Made by a program: the position numbers and the translations under genes
Shown here: piece after piece, positions 1-8,139 of the stretch
How the letters are laid out: each line of letters starts with the position of its first letter
Position numbering within the stretch: position 1 is the first letter of the stretch
Notes under the pieces: generated by a model
Told to the model about the DNA's origin: nothing
What the model saw: the letters and a program-made list of their open reading frames with translations, nothing else
Databases searched by the model: none
Origin: Prevotella sp. CAG:891
GTDB taxonomy: Bacteria; Bacteroidota; Bacteroidia; Bacteroidales; Bacteroidaceae
Reading direction: 5' to 3'
Assembly (NCBI GenBank): GCA_000437675.1
Contig: FR901712.1
Coordinates: 1-26,280 of the forward strand
DNA length: 26,280 nt

Positions 1-11
1 CTATTTACCAT

Positions 12-56
12 TACACTTGGGATAAGCCACATTTGCTTATTCCAAGTGTATTTTTT
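12..56 (+). terminator. Rho-independent terminator at window edge
   Basis: A 16-bp stem (12-27 with 35-50, one G-T wobble) closes a 7-base loop and is followed by six T residues (51-56) on the plus strand. This is a classic intrinsic terminator for a plus-strand gene that would end just before the window. That gene is not visible. Confidence 0.8.
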
Positions 57-172
57 ATGTAAACAAAGTATTTCTAATTTATGCATCGCAATAAGATACA
101 AGTAAAAATTTGGCTTTGCATCCTTCTGCAATGAATGCACAAATCTCTCAAACTAGCATATACCTTCTCTGC

Positions 173-505
173 AAATGTTAAACAAAGACCTATTTTATAA
201 GTAAAATTACACTAAAAACAACGCTTTGTTTTTCATCCGCCTACTATTGTTTGAGTCGCAAAAAGAGCTATCCTAACAAATAACTCCGCGATTGTTGAAT
301 TTAGCTCCGCGATTGTTGAAATTAGTTCCGAGGTTGTTAGAATTAGCTCCGAGCTAGTTTCAACAATCTTGGAACTACTGATAATCAGCGTTATTCAAAA
401 CTCGCCAAAAATCGGTTTCGCACACACAGATTTTGTTCCCAAATGCAGGGAAGGTTAATATTCGTTTTTCACCCTTATTAAGTTATTTGTTAAAACAACT
501 ATGAG
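173..505 (-). repeat. Dispersed intergenic element, copy 1
   Basis: Read on the minus strand, this stretch matches bases 23571-23903 of the plus strand. Exact or near-exact blocks lie at 479-495 (17/17 with 23581-23597), 371-386 (15/16 with 23690-23705), 228-237 (10/10 with 23839-23848) and 173-184 (12/12 with 23892-23903). The blocks keep the same offsets in both copies: 0, 109, 258 and 311-322 bases from the first block. Four 21-bp tandem units occupy 280-363. No intact ORF runs through this copy: in the frame that is open in copy 2 it has stops and a one-base shift. It is not a recognised insertion sequence and has no visible transposase. Confidence 0.8.
280..363 (-). repeat. Four tandem 21-bp units in copy 1
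   Basis: Units lie at 280-300, 301-321, 322-342 and 343-363. The minus-strand core of each unit is close to CAACAATCGCGGAGCTAA. The two outer units at 280-321 differ from the others mainly in CGCGGAG versus CTCGGAA. Twenty-one bases is two turns of B-DNA and also seven codons. Confidence 0.85.
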
Positions 506-507
506 CA

Positions 508-551
508 TAAAAAACTTCCAAGCACCTTTCTATTCAAAGTGTTTGGAAGTT
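508..551 (-). terminator. Terminator of the oxidoreductase gene
   Basis: A 13-bp stem (513-525 with 539-551, one wobble) is followed, reading the minus strand, by a run of T residues (complement of 508-514). It lies 12 bases beyond the stop of the oxidoreductase gene at 563, so it is its intrinsic terminator. Confidence 0.85.
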
Positions 552-562
552 ATGCTTTACGC

Positions 563-1732
563 TTACTTGCCTGAAAGAAAATCAGGTATGGCTACAGGCA
601 TACCTCCCAAGCGAGCTGAGCGCTGCGAAAGCTCGGCCAAACATGACCATTCAGCAGCATCGTAAACGTCGATATCAAGCGGCAAACCATGACGCAGGCA
701 ATAAATCAACCTTGCATCCATAGCATAATTCATTTCGTTATCAACGCCACACCGATGCCCTTCGTTCCAAAGCTGTGCCTGCTCCGAAGTAGCATATTTA
801 TGTATTTCCTTCAAAGCCTCATCACCAATATAGGCTTCTCGACCCTCGTATTGAATCGTGGGTAAAGGGTATTTCTGAACATAGCCCATTGAGCCACACA
901 CTGTTTGCAATCTACTATAAGGACGAGGAGTCGACACATCAAGCTGCAACATAATGCTTACGCCATTTTCAGTTTGGATGAGCGATGTATTTACTCTTCC
1001 GGTCAACCCCTGTTTACCCGCTACTCCACGAGCTGTCAAAGAGGTAATGCTGAGCATTCTGTCTGAGCGATGAAATCCAAGCAACTGAGCAATCGGACCA
1101 ATAGCATGTGTGGGGTATGGATTGCCGCCATGCATACTACACGATGATTCCATCCAATTTCTATGCGTTTCGGAAGAAAATTGCCCATTATTTCCGTAAG
1201 AAGCTAAATTGTGGATATAAGCACCTTCGCAATGCGTAATTTCGCCCAAAAGCCCCAAGCGGTTCATTTCGAGCGTACCCAGTGCAAAGAAGTCATAACA
1301 GCAGTTTTCAGTCATAAAACAATGCCGCTGTGTTTTTTCAGCTGTGCGAACCAACTTCCAGCAGTCACTCACGTTGGTGGCAGCAGGTACCTCTACGGCA
1401 ACATGCTTTCCGCAAAGCATTGCTTCAACAGCCATCATTGTATGCGAATTCCACTCAGTACAGATGTACACCAAATCGACATCTTCCTTTTGACAAGCTT
1501 CCTTCCAGGCCTCTTTGCCAACTAATTCTTGTGCTTTGCTTCTGCCGCTCCCAACTAACACTTTATTGGCCTCGTTTGTACGTTTTGAACACAAATCTGC
1601 AACGTATCGAAATTCTGCACCTTGAATAAAAGCATAGCGTTGCAGTGTTTTCATTCCTCGTTGTCCTAATCCGATAAGGGCTATTCTGACAGTTGGAATC
1701 GGTTGACAGGCAAGTTGAAAAGCAGAGGGCAT
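563..1732 (-). CDS. Gfo/Idh/MocA family oxidoreductase, GH109-like
   Basis: Predicted NAD(P)-dependent oxidoreductase of 389 residues. The N-terminal Rossmann fold begins with the dinucleotide motif GLGQRG at residues 21-26, and the EVPAA stretch at 114-118 sits where the family carries its EKP-type catalytic motif. The C-terminal half has ENCCY (142-146) and HGGNPYPTH (201-209), which I associate with the GH109 branch, where NAD-dependent chemistry cleaves alpha-N-acetylgalactosaminides. Many GH109 members are exported and carry a twin-arginine or lipoprotein signal. This one has only a short leader (residues 1-14) without such a signal, so a cytoplasmic location is likely. Substrate is unknown; a sugar or glycosaminide is the best guess. 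It follows rpmE2 on the same strand but is separated by a terminator. The Gfo/Idh/MocA fold is secure; the GH109 activity is inference. Confidence 0.85.
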   Translation of the reverse strand: MPSAFQLACQPIPTVRIALIGLGQRGMKTLQRYAFIQGAEFRYVADLCSKRTNEANKVLVGSGRSKAQELVGKEAWKEACQKEDVDLVYICTEWNSHTMMAVEAMLCGKHVAVEVPAATNVSDCWKLVRTAEKTQRHCFMTENCCYDFFALGTLEMNRLGLLGEITHCEGAYIHNLASYGNNGQFSSETHRNWMESSCSMHGGNPYPTHAIGPIAQLLGFHRSDRMLSITSLTARGVAGKQGLTGRVNTSLIQTENGVSIMLQLDVSTPRPYSRLQTVCGSMGYVQKYPLPTIQYEGREAYIGDEALKEIHKYATSEQAQLWNEGHRCGVDNEMNYAMDARLIYCLRHGLPLDIDVYDAAEWSCLAELSQRSARLGGMPVAIPDFLSGK

Positions 1733-1771
1733 AACTAATATGGTATTAGAAGAAGAGAATTGGTATGATAC

Positions 1772-1808
1772 AAAAAAAGTGGACGCATCTATTCAGACAC
1801 ATCCACTT
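1772..1808 (-). terminator. Terminator of rpmE2
   Basis: A 7-bp stem (1777-1783 with 1802-1808) with additional internal pairing is followed on the minus strand by seven T residues (complement of 1772-1778). It lies about 70 bases past the rpmE2 stop and 40 bases before the oxidoreductase start, so the two genes are probably separate units with some read-through. Confidence 0.65.
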
Positions 1809-1875
1809 CATCACTTGGGTGTTACCTTACCCTTTGATAAGAATTATGCTTTACAGAACTGTAAGTTGTTGGTAA

Positions 1876-2127
1876 TTACTTACGGCTCTTACCGTAGCGG
1901 CTCATGAACTTATCTACGCGACCTGCAGTATCTACGAGCTTAGACTTACCAGTGTAGAAGGGGTGCGAAGTGCTTGAAATTTCAAGTTTAACTACGGGGT
2001 AAGTTTCTCCCTCGAACTCAACCGTGTCAGTGGTTTTGCAGGTTGAACGAGAAAGGAACATATCGCCGTTACTCATGTCCTTAAATACTACGGGACGATA
2101 ATTCTCAGGGTGAATACCTTTTTTCAT
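1876..2127 (-). CDS. rpmE2: 50S ribosomal protein L31 type B
   Basis: An 83-residue component of the large ribosomal subunit. The N-terminus MKKGIHPENYRPVVF, the later SSTSHPFYTGKSK block and the basic C-terminus (KFMSRYGKSRK) are typical of bL31. It lacks the CxxC zinc-binding pairs of the type A protein (only one Cys, residue 30), so it is the zinc-independent type B form. Its length is normal for type B. In several bacteria type B L31 replaces the zinc form under zinc limitation; here it may simply be the only copy, which cannot be told from the window. It has its own promoter candidates and terminator. Confidence 0.95.
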   Translation of the reverse strand: MKKGIHPENYRPVVFKDMSNGDMFLSRSTCKTTDTVEFEGETYPVVKLEISSTSHPFYTGKSKLVDTAGRVDKFMSRYGKSRK

Positions 2128-2196
2128 TTTGCTATAGCTTTTTATGGGTTATCAAATTGTTTGGTAACAACTTTGTGTAATGGTCTGTTTCGGCTG

Positions 2197-2212
2197 CAAA
2201 ATTACAAAGATA
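2197..2212 (-). promoter_or_regulatory. Candidate -7 boxes for rpmE2
   Basis: On the minus strand two overlapping Bacteroides-type -7 boxes occur in tandem: TATCTTTG (complement of 2205-2212) and TAATTTTG (complement of 2197-2204). They would give a 5' leader of about 60-70 bases. A -33 TTTG box at the usual distance is not clear for either, so which one is used is uncertain. Confidence 0.5.
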
Positions 2213-2319
2213 TTTCCAAACAACGCATTCTTTTCGAAAGTTTTCTGCAATTATTTTTTAAAATTACGTTCAATCATCGTACAAGGAATCATTGTTGTAG
2301 TTCAAAATCGCACATAAAA

Positions 2320-2401
2320 TGGTAGCTATCCAGTAGGCTAATGGGCTTAAAAGTACTACTTCTTCTTACACATTAGCGAATTTTAATTGCTTAAGCTACC
2401 A
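2320..2401. repeat. Nested inverted repeats before moxR
   Basis: An outer 8-bp inverted pair (2320-2327 with 2394-2401) encloses an inner 7-bp pair (2337-2343 with 2371-2377). Both are exact. The right outer arm falls where the -33 box of the moxR promoter candidate should be. The rest of the divergent intergenic region 2128-2542 shows only the promoter candidates. Confidence 0.5.
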
Positions 2402-2419
2402 CCATACGCTGGAAAAAAG

Positions 2420-2427
2420 TAATTTTG
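2420..2427 (+). promoter_or_regulatory. Candidate -7 box of the moxR-bat operon
   Basis: TAATTTTG matches the Bacteroidota TAnnTTTG consensus exactly. It lies 116 bases before the moxR start. No convincing TTTG is seen 19-21 bp upstream, where an inverted-repeat arm lies instead, so the promoter may depend on an activator or be a chance match. Confidence 0.4.
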
Positions 2428-2542
2428 CACACAAATAAAAACTTACCAGCCCTAACTGATGTTTATGAAACACTCATAACACTTCATAGTTTCATCAGTT
2501 TATTCAACCGATTACATAACATATACATTAAATATATTCAAT

Positions 2543-3538
2543 ATGTCAGCATCCATAGACATTCGTCAGCTTAACGCACAGATTGAAGCCGAAACCCACT
2601 TTATTACAGACCTTACCGAGGGTATGAACCGTACGATTGTTGGCCAAAGCCATTTGGTCAACGCGTTGCTTATCGGTTTGTTGTCAGATGGACACATTTT
2701 GTTAGAAGGTGTACCAGGTTTGGCCAAAACGTTAGCTATCAAAACCTTGGCTTCGCTTATCGATGCCAAGTTTGGACGCTTACAGTTTACTCCCGACTTA
2801 CTTCCTGCCGACGTTATCGGTACGCTCATTTACAGCCAGAAAGAGGAAAAGTTCAGTGTAAAGAAAGGACCTATCTTTGCCAACTTCGTTTTGGCCGATG
2901 AAATTAACCGTGCACCGGCAAAAGTACAAAGTGCATTGTTGGAAGCCATGCAGGAACATCAGGTTACGATTGGTGACGACACGTTTAAGTTGCCTAACCC
3001 CTTCCTTGTTTTGGCCACACAAAACCCCATTGAGCAAGAAGGTACTTACGAACTGCCCGAAGCACAGGTTGACCGTTTTATGCTCAAAGTCATCATTGAC
3101 TATCCAACCATCGAGGAGGAAAAGAAAATCATCCGTGCACACATCAATGACTCATTCGAAACACCTCGCGCTGTCATCGATACAGAAAAAATTGTGAAAG
3201 CACGTAATTTGGTGAAACAGGTTTACATTGATGAACGTATTGAACAATACATTGCCGACATTGTGTTTGCAACACGTTATCCCGAACAGTACCAATTAAA
3301 GGATATGAAAAACTACATTTCCTTTGGTGGTTCACCGCGTGCCAGCATCAATTTGGCTTTGGCTGCTCGCGCCTGTGCCTTTATCAAACGTCGTGGCTAC
3401 GTTGTTCCGGAAGATGTTCGTGAAGTGGCAGCAGACGTTTTGCGCCATCGCATTGGTCTTTCTTACGAGGCTGAAGCTTCAAACGTAACAGCTGATGATA
3501 TTGTTCGCGAAATTCTGAACAAAGTTGAAGTGCCTTAA
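2543..3538 (+). CDS. MoxR-family AAA+ ATPase
   Basis: A 331-residue cytoplasmic AAA+ ATPase of the MoxR family, thought to act as a chaperone-like remodeler of neighbouring VWA-domain proteins. Walker A is GVPGLAKT at residues 56-63, Walker B is FVLADE at 115-120 followed by INRAPAKVQSALLEAMQE, and the sensor-1 region reads ATQNPIEQEGTYELPEAQ. The C-terminal lid with GGSPRAS is present. Length is normal. It is the first gene of a plus-strand cluster leading into a DUF58 gene and batA-batE, the standard Bacteroidales context. A 144-base gap containing a perfect hairpin separates it from the DUF58 gene. Family assignment is secure; the client proteins are inferred from context. Confidence 0.95.
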   Translation: MSASIDIRQLNAQIEAETHFITDLTEGMNRTIVGQSHLVNALLIGLLSDGHILLEGVPGLAKTLAIKTLASLIDAKFGRLQFTPDLLPADVIGTLIYSQKEEKFSVKKGPIFANFVLADEINRAPAKVQSALLEAMQEHQVTIGDDTFKLPNPFLVLATQNPIEQEGTYELPEAQVDRFMLKVIIDYPTIEEEKKIIRAHINDSFETPRAVIDTEKIVKARNLVKQVYIDERIEQYIADIVFATRYPEQYQLKDMKNYISFGGSPRASINLALAARACAFIKRRGYVVPEDVREVAADVLRHRIGLSYEAEASNVTADDIVREILNKVEVP

Positions 3539-3580
3539 ACGTGGCTCACGCAGTCTTGACATTTAATTTATATCCTCATT

Positions 3581-3615
3581 TTGCCGACAACTGAGTTTTA
3601 AAAAGTTGTCGGCAA
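3581..3615 (+). other. Perfect 12-bp hairpin between moxR and DUF58 gene
   Basis: Stem 3581-3592 with 3604-3615 and an 11-base loop. It is not followed by a T tract on the plus strand, so it is more likely an mRNA stability or processing element, or a weak attenuator, than a full terminator. Confidence 0.6.
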
Positions 3616-3682
3616 TCACCTATTCTAACTGCCAGCATATTGAATATCAATGTGTTGATTTGCTCCATATAATCTTATCAAA

Positions 3683-4549
3683 TTGGAAACTTCTGAATTA
3701 TTGCGACGTGTGCGACGTTTGGAAATTAAAACCCGTGCACTGACAAACAATATATTTGCAGGCGAATATCATTCGGCTTTCAAAGGCCGCGGTATGTCGT
3801 TTGCCGAAGTACGCGAATACCAACCGGGCGATGATGTAAGAGATATCGACTGGAACGTAACGGCTCGCATGAACAAGCCTTACATAAAGGTGTTTGAGGA
3901 AGAACGCGAACTTACCTTGATGCTGATTGTCGACTTATCGGCAAGTCAGCGATTTGGTACACAAAACCGCACACAGCGTGAACTGACAGCTGAGATTGCT
4001 GCTACTTTGGCTTTTTCGGCCCTGCAAAACAACGATAAAGTGGGTGTAATCTTTTTCACTGACCGAATTGAAAAGTTTATTCCTCCACAGAAAGGCCGCA
4101 AGCATATTCTGTACATCATCCGAGAATTACTGAATTTTGAACCCGAGGGAAAGCGAACGGATGTAGGCATCGCCATGGAATACCTGATGCGTATCATCAC
4201 CAAACGTTCCATTGCATTCGTCATAAGCGATTTCCTTGATACTCACGACTTTTCGAAGCCTTTGCTCATTGCAGCTCGCAAACACGATTTGATTGCTCTG
4301 AAAGTTTACGACGAACACATGGCTGCCCTGCCTAATGTCGGTCTGCTCAAAATTGTTGATGCTGAAACCGGGCACGAACAATATGTTGATACTTCAAGCA
4401 AAAGTGTCAGAATGCAACAACAGCAATGGTGGAAGCACGAAACTGAGAAACTCGATTCTTTGTTCCGTAAGAATGGTGTAGACTACACAAACATCGCCAC
4501 GAACAGCGATTTTGTCAAACCCCTTATCGGACTGTTTGCACGCCGTTAG
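3683..4549 (+). CDS. DUF58 domain protein of the Bat cluster
   Basis: A 288-residue DUF58 protein with a degenerate VWA fold. The family signature with REYQPGDDVRDIDW lies at residues 44-57, and a MIDAS-like DLSAS follows at 84-88. No membrane segment is seen, so it probably works at the cytoplasmic face with the MoxR ATPase. The chosen start is a TTG codon at 3683, because it gives METSELLRR, the N-terminus I expect for this family. The first in-frame ATG encodes Met38 and would remove the conserved GEYHSAFKGRG block. Gaps of 144 and 179 bases flank the gene, longer than usual inside an operon. Family is certain; biochemical role is not established. Confidence 0.93.
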   Translation: METSELLRRVRRLEIKTRALTNNIFAGEYHSAFKGRGMSFAEVREYQPGDDVRDIDWNVTARMNKPYIKVFEEERELTLMLIVDLSASQRFGTQNRTQRELTAEIAATLAFSALQNNDKVGVIFFTDRIEKFIPPQKGRKHILYIIRELLNFEPEGKRTDVGIAMEYLMRIITKRSIAFVISDFLDTHDFSKPLLIAARKHDLIALKVYDEHMAALPNVGLLKIVDAETGHEQYVDTSSKSVRMQQQQWWKHETEKLDSLFRKNGVDYTNIATNSDFVKPLIGLFARR

Positions 4550-4728
4550 CAATTTGCCACTTAGGTTTATTAGCATGTAAATCTATTTTCGTGCAATTCA
4601 GAATAGGTCGAATATCTTCTTCACATTTTAGGGATAGCAATAGTCTGGCCTCATTCGGAAGAATCATCCACAGACATACCAATACAGCAAATGATTATTG
4701 TGTTAATATTAAACCAATAGGACGAATA

Positions 4729-5805
4729 ATGAAACAATATCTGCGGGCACTGCAACTGGTAGTTACCCTACTATTTACTTTGCCTTGTACAGCAATAGGT
4801 CAAGTCAGTGTCGAAGCAAAATTGGATACGGCAGACATTTTGATTGGCGAACAAGTGCAACTTGAGGTAAAATGTGCAGTTAATGCCAAACAAAAAGTAA
4901 ACTTTCCTTTTTTTCAACCTCAACAAGAACTTACTCCTGGTGTTGAAGTTATTTACAATGGACGTATCGACACGGTTTGGAGTAACAATAAACAGCGAAT
5001 TGAACTTTCGCGAAAATATACCATCACTGCATTCGACTCTGCTTTATATGCCATTCCTCCTTTCAAAATTTCAGTAGACGGCAAGGAATACGCTTCGCGT
5101 GGGAACATCGGACTAAAAGTTAGCACAGTTGCTGTAGATACGGTACACATTGACAAATTCAGCGGACCGCATGGAGCTGTTGATATGCCTTTCGAATGGT
5201 CGTGGCGCATTACGCTATGGGCTTTACTTGGCATGTTTACAGCCTTTATCACATTGGCACTTTGCACACGATTATCTGACCCGCGGTTGATTACCCGTAA
5301 AGTGGTCATTAATCCCCCTATTCCAGCACACGTTACGGCTATTGACGACATCCAACGTATAAAATCGCAGACTGAAGCAGACCCTAAAGTATATTATACG
5401 CAACTTACGGAAACACTTCGTACCTATATCGAAAAACGATTTGGTTTCAATGCTAAAGAAATGACGACCAGCGAAATTATCGATGAATTGTGCGCTACAG
5501 ACAATTTAGATTCGCTCAACGAATTAAAAGATATTCTAATGAAAGCCGACTTGGTTAAGTTTGCCAAACTGTCGACTTCACTACCCGAACAAGACCGCAG
5601 TTTAGTTCAAGCACTCAACTTTGTACAAACCACAAAAATTGAGCCGCAAGAACAGCCCAAACCACGCATCAAATATGTTACGCTGTCGGGAAACAAACAG
5701 CATCACTTACGTTTGATGATGAGTTTGGCTGCAGCTACAACAACTGCTCTTACGTTAGGCATAATGGCTTATGTTATTTACGACCTATACTGCTGTTTTG
5801 CTTAA
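4729..5805 (+). CDS. Membrane protein of the Bat cluster, BatD-like in layout
   Basis: A 358-residue envelope protein. Residues 1-24 from the ATG at 4729 form a signal peptide ending in TAIGQ. An exported beta-rich domain follows (about 25-150), then a membrane helix (about 160-180), a cytoplasmic stretch with a TQLTETLRTYIEKRFGF block, and a second hydrophobic segment near the C-terminus (about 330-350). The open frame extends to a GTG at 4591, but that extension puts 46 polar residues before the signal peptide, so the ATG is preferred. Its layout resembles a reduced BatD: exported beta domain, one helix and a cytoplasmic helical domain like the C-terminus of the BatD encoded at 8924-10735. 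I do not have a gene symbol for it. It is conserved in position between DUF58 and batA in Bacteroidales. Confidence 0.82.
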   Translation: MKQYLRALQLVVTLLFTLPCTAIGQVSVEAKLDTADILIGEQVQLEVKCAVNAKQKVNFPFFQPQQELTPGVEVIYNGRIDTVWSNNKQRIELSRKYTITAFDSALYAIPPFKISVDGKEYASRGNIGLKVSTVAVDTVHIDKFSGPHGAVDMPFEWSWRITLWALLGMFTAFITLALCTRLSDPRLITRKVVINPPIPAHVTAIDDIQRIKSQTEADPKVYYTQLTETLRTYIEKRFGFNAKEMTTSEIIDELCATDNLDSLNELKDILMKADLVKFAKLSTSLPEQDRSLVQALNFVQTTKIEPQEQPKPRIKYVTLSGNKQHHLRLMMSLAAATTTALTLGIMAYVIYDLYCCFA

Positions 5806-5980
5806 CTTTAATCGTGCATTGCATCTTTAAATAAATTCGCACTGAATGCCTATTTGTGAACACATGCCATACATAGGGCTATCTGCGATAATTTTTTAAC
5901 GTATCACTCTGACAGCTCCGGCATACCGTTTTTGGTAATCGTCACCGACTAGGCCACGAGTTGATTATTTCATAAGAGCC

Positions 5981-6985
5981 ATGACATTTGAAAACCCCGG
6001 TTACTTTTTACTTCTACTGCTACTTATCCCTTACGTGCTATGGTACTTTCTTTTAAAGAAAAAACATGAAGGGACACTCACTGTAGCTACGGCTGAATCT
6101 TTCAGAAAAGCTCCGTCAACCTGGCGCACACGAATGATTCATCTGCCTTTCTTTCTTCATGTACTCCTATATTCGCTGGTTGTAATCATCTTGGCTCGCC
6201 CGCAAACAAATTTTTCATGGAGAACTAACGAAACTGAAGGTATTGACATCATGATGGCTATGGATATTTCAACAAGTATGCTCACACAGGACATCATGCC
6301 CAACCGCATCAGTGCCGCCAAGGATGTTGCCATTAGTTTTATTTCAAACCGCAAAAACGATAACATCGGACTTACTCTGTTCGGTGGTGAAGCCTTTACA
6401 CAGTGTCCTCTAACCACCGACCATAGTATGCTGCTCCGTTCATTCAAGGGGGCAGACTGTGGGCTGCAAGCTGAAGGCATCATTCAGTCGGGCACTGCCA
6501 TAGGTATGGGCATTGCCAGTGCTGTGGCGCACTTGGAGCACAGCCAGTCAAAAAGCAAAGTAATCATTTTGCTGACAGATGGAGCCAATAACACGGGCGA
6601 CATTTCACCGCTAATGGCTGCTGATATGGCTAAAAATTGCGGTATACGCGTTTACACCATTCTTTTGGGTTCTGATGGCAGAGTGAATGTTCCTGTTGCC
6701 CAATTACCTAACGGAGAAGTATATAACACGCAAATGGATGCTTCGGCCAATCCCTCTGTGCTCAAACAGATTGCACAGACTACAGGAGGTATTTTCTATA
6801 GAGCCACTTCACGCTCTTCATTGCGCGATGTGTACAACGATATCGACAAACTGGAAAAGACCAAACTGAAAATCAACAACTACGATCGTCGACACGAAGC
6901 TTACCAACCCTTTGCCATTGCGGCGTTAGTGATTCTTTTACTCGAAGTTTTGCTGCGCTACACCTGGTTACGTAAACTACCCTAA
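5981..6985 (+). CDS. batA: BatA, VWA-domain aerotolerance protein
   Basis: A 334-residue membrane-anchored von Willebrand factor A protein. Two N-terminal hydrophobic segments (about 8-24 and 55-72) end in LARPQ. The VWA domain starts at about residue 88, with the MIDAS motif DISTS at 95-99, the downstream TDHS and LLTDGANNTGD elements, and a C-terminal helix (about 312-328). The domain should therefore be held on one face of the inner membrane with a bound divalent metal. Bat proteins were named for Bacteroides aerotolerance; their molecular function is still debated. The gene has a 175-base upstream gap and precedes the closely similar batB. Confidence 0.93.
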   Translation: MTFENPGYFLLLLLLIPYVLWYFLLKKKHEGTLTVATAESFRKAPSTWRTRMIHLPFFLHVLLYSLVVIILARPQTNFSWRTNETEGIDIMMAMDISTSMLTQDIMPNRISAAKDVAISFISNRKNDNIGLTLFGGEAFTQCPLTTDHSMLLRSFKGADCGLQAEGIIQSGTAIGMGIASAVAHLEHSQSKSKVIILLTDGANNTGDISPLMAADMAKNCGIRVYTILLGSDGRVNVPVAQLPNGEVYNTQMDASANPSVLKQIAQTTGGIFYRATSRSSLRDVYNDIDKLEKTKLKINNYDRRHEAYQPFAIAALVILLLEVLLRYTWLRKLP

Positions 6986-7125
6986 CCATATTCAGCAGGC
7001 AATAGGTGCCCTGAACTGTTTAGCTATACACAAGAGTAAAGAGCATTTCATTGCACACTGTCATGCGATAATAGTTCTGTAAATTCACTCCCTATACGTG
7101 TCAACCTTCATCATCTCCACTGCGT

Positions 7126-8139
7126 ATGTTTCAATTTCTAAATCCTGAATATCTATATCTGTTATTGTTACTGCCAATTATAGTCTTGATTTATTGGTTA
7201 GGATATAAAACGACCCAAAAAAACATCAAGAAACTTGGCGATAAGCACCTGATTCAAGCCTTGATGCCCGGCAGATCAACACTCAGACAGCATGTCAAGT
7301 TCGGTTTGCTGCTATTCATCATTTCACTTCTCATAGTGCTGATAGCTCGTCCTCAATATGGTTTGAAACAACACAATGACACTTCTAAGGGTATCGAAGC
7401 TGTAGTGATGATTGACGTATCCAATTCGATGTTAGCTCGCGACATCCTTCCCACCCGTTTGGATCGTGCTAAATTGCTGATTTCGAACATGATAGACAAA
7501 ATGAAGAACGACAAAATCGCCTTAGGCGTTTTTGCTGGTGAAGCCTATCCTCAAATACCTATCACTTCGGATTACGCCTCAGCTAAAATATTCATTGATG
7601 CCCTTTCAACCAATATGGTTACACTGCAGGGAACAAATTTGGCCTCAGCCATAAACCTGGGTTGTAAAAGTTTTACCGACAATAAGGAAGTGGGCAAAGC
7701 CATCATTTTAATAACAGATGGAGAAAACCACGAAGGTGGAGCTGAAGAGGCTGCTCGTGAAGCTGCCGATAAAGGTATCAATGTTTTTGTTTTAGGCGTT
7801 GGTACACAACAAGGCGGTGAAATCTCCACACCCGATGGAGTATTGACCGACCAAAACGGACAACCTGTTCACACCGCACTCAATGAACAAATGTGTCGCG
7901 AAGTGGCCAAAGCTGGTAAAGGGCTTTACTTACACTTAGATCAAACAAACAGTGCACAGGAAGAGTTGCTCTCGCAATTATCCCGTCTGAAGCAAGGCTC
8001 ATCCACGACTTCATATACAGCCCGCGACGAACAATTCCAAGCGATTGCAATACTGATAATTCTATTACTAATTATCGAGGTGTGTATCAATGAAACTAAG
8101 AATCCACTGTTCAAAAGATTTAAAATATTTTCAAAATGA
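7126..8139 (+). CDS. batB: BatB, VWA-domain aerotolerance protein
   Basis: A 337-residue paralogue of BatA with the same plan: two N-terminal membrane segments (about 9-25 and 58-74), LIARPQ, a VWA domain with MIDAS motif DVSNS at 97-101, a second metal-site loop around the TSDYAS stretch and ITDGENHEGG, and a C-terminal hydrophobic helix (about 308-325). BatA and BatB probably arose by duplication and may pair. The last four bases overlap the start of batC (ATGA at 8136-8139), which implies translational coupling. The gap before it is 140 bases. Confidence 0.93.
   Translation: MFQFLNPEYLYLLLLLPIIVLIYWLGYKTTQKNIKKLGDKHLIQALMPGRSTLRQHVKFGLLLFIISLLIVLIARPQYGLKQHNDTSKGIEAVVMIDVSNSMLARDILPTRLDRAKLLISNMIDKMKNDKIALGVFAGEAYPQIPITSDYASAKIFIDALSTNMVTLQGTNLASAINLGCKSFTDNKEVGKAIILITDGENHEGGAEEAAREAADKGINVFVLGVGTQQGGEISTPDGVLTDQNGQPVHTALNEQMCREVAKAGKGLYLHLDQTNSAQEELLSQLSRLKQGSSTTSYTARDEQFQAIAILIILLLIIEVCINETKNPLFKRFKIFSK

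Noticed and set aside
280..363. Tandem 21-bp units as a CRISPR array
   Set aside because: Units are contiguous with no spacers, and there are no cas genes.
2110..2325. A 71-codon plus-strand open frame over the rpmE2 promoter
   Set aside because: It begins inside rpmE2 and runs through the promoter candidates; no recognisable protein.
4591..4728. GTG-initiated extension of the membrane protein before batA
   Set aside because: It would place 46 polar residues before a clear signal peptide; the ATG at 4729 is the better start.
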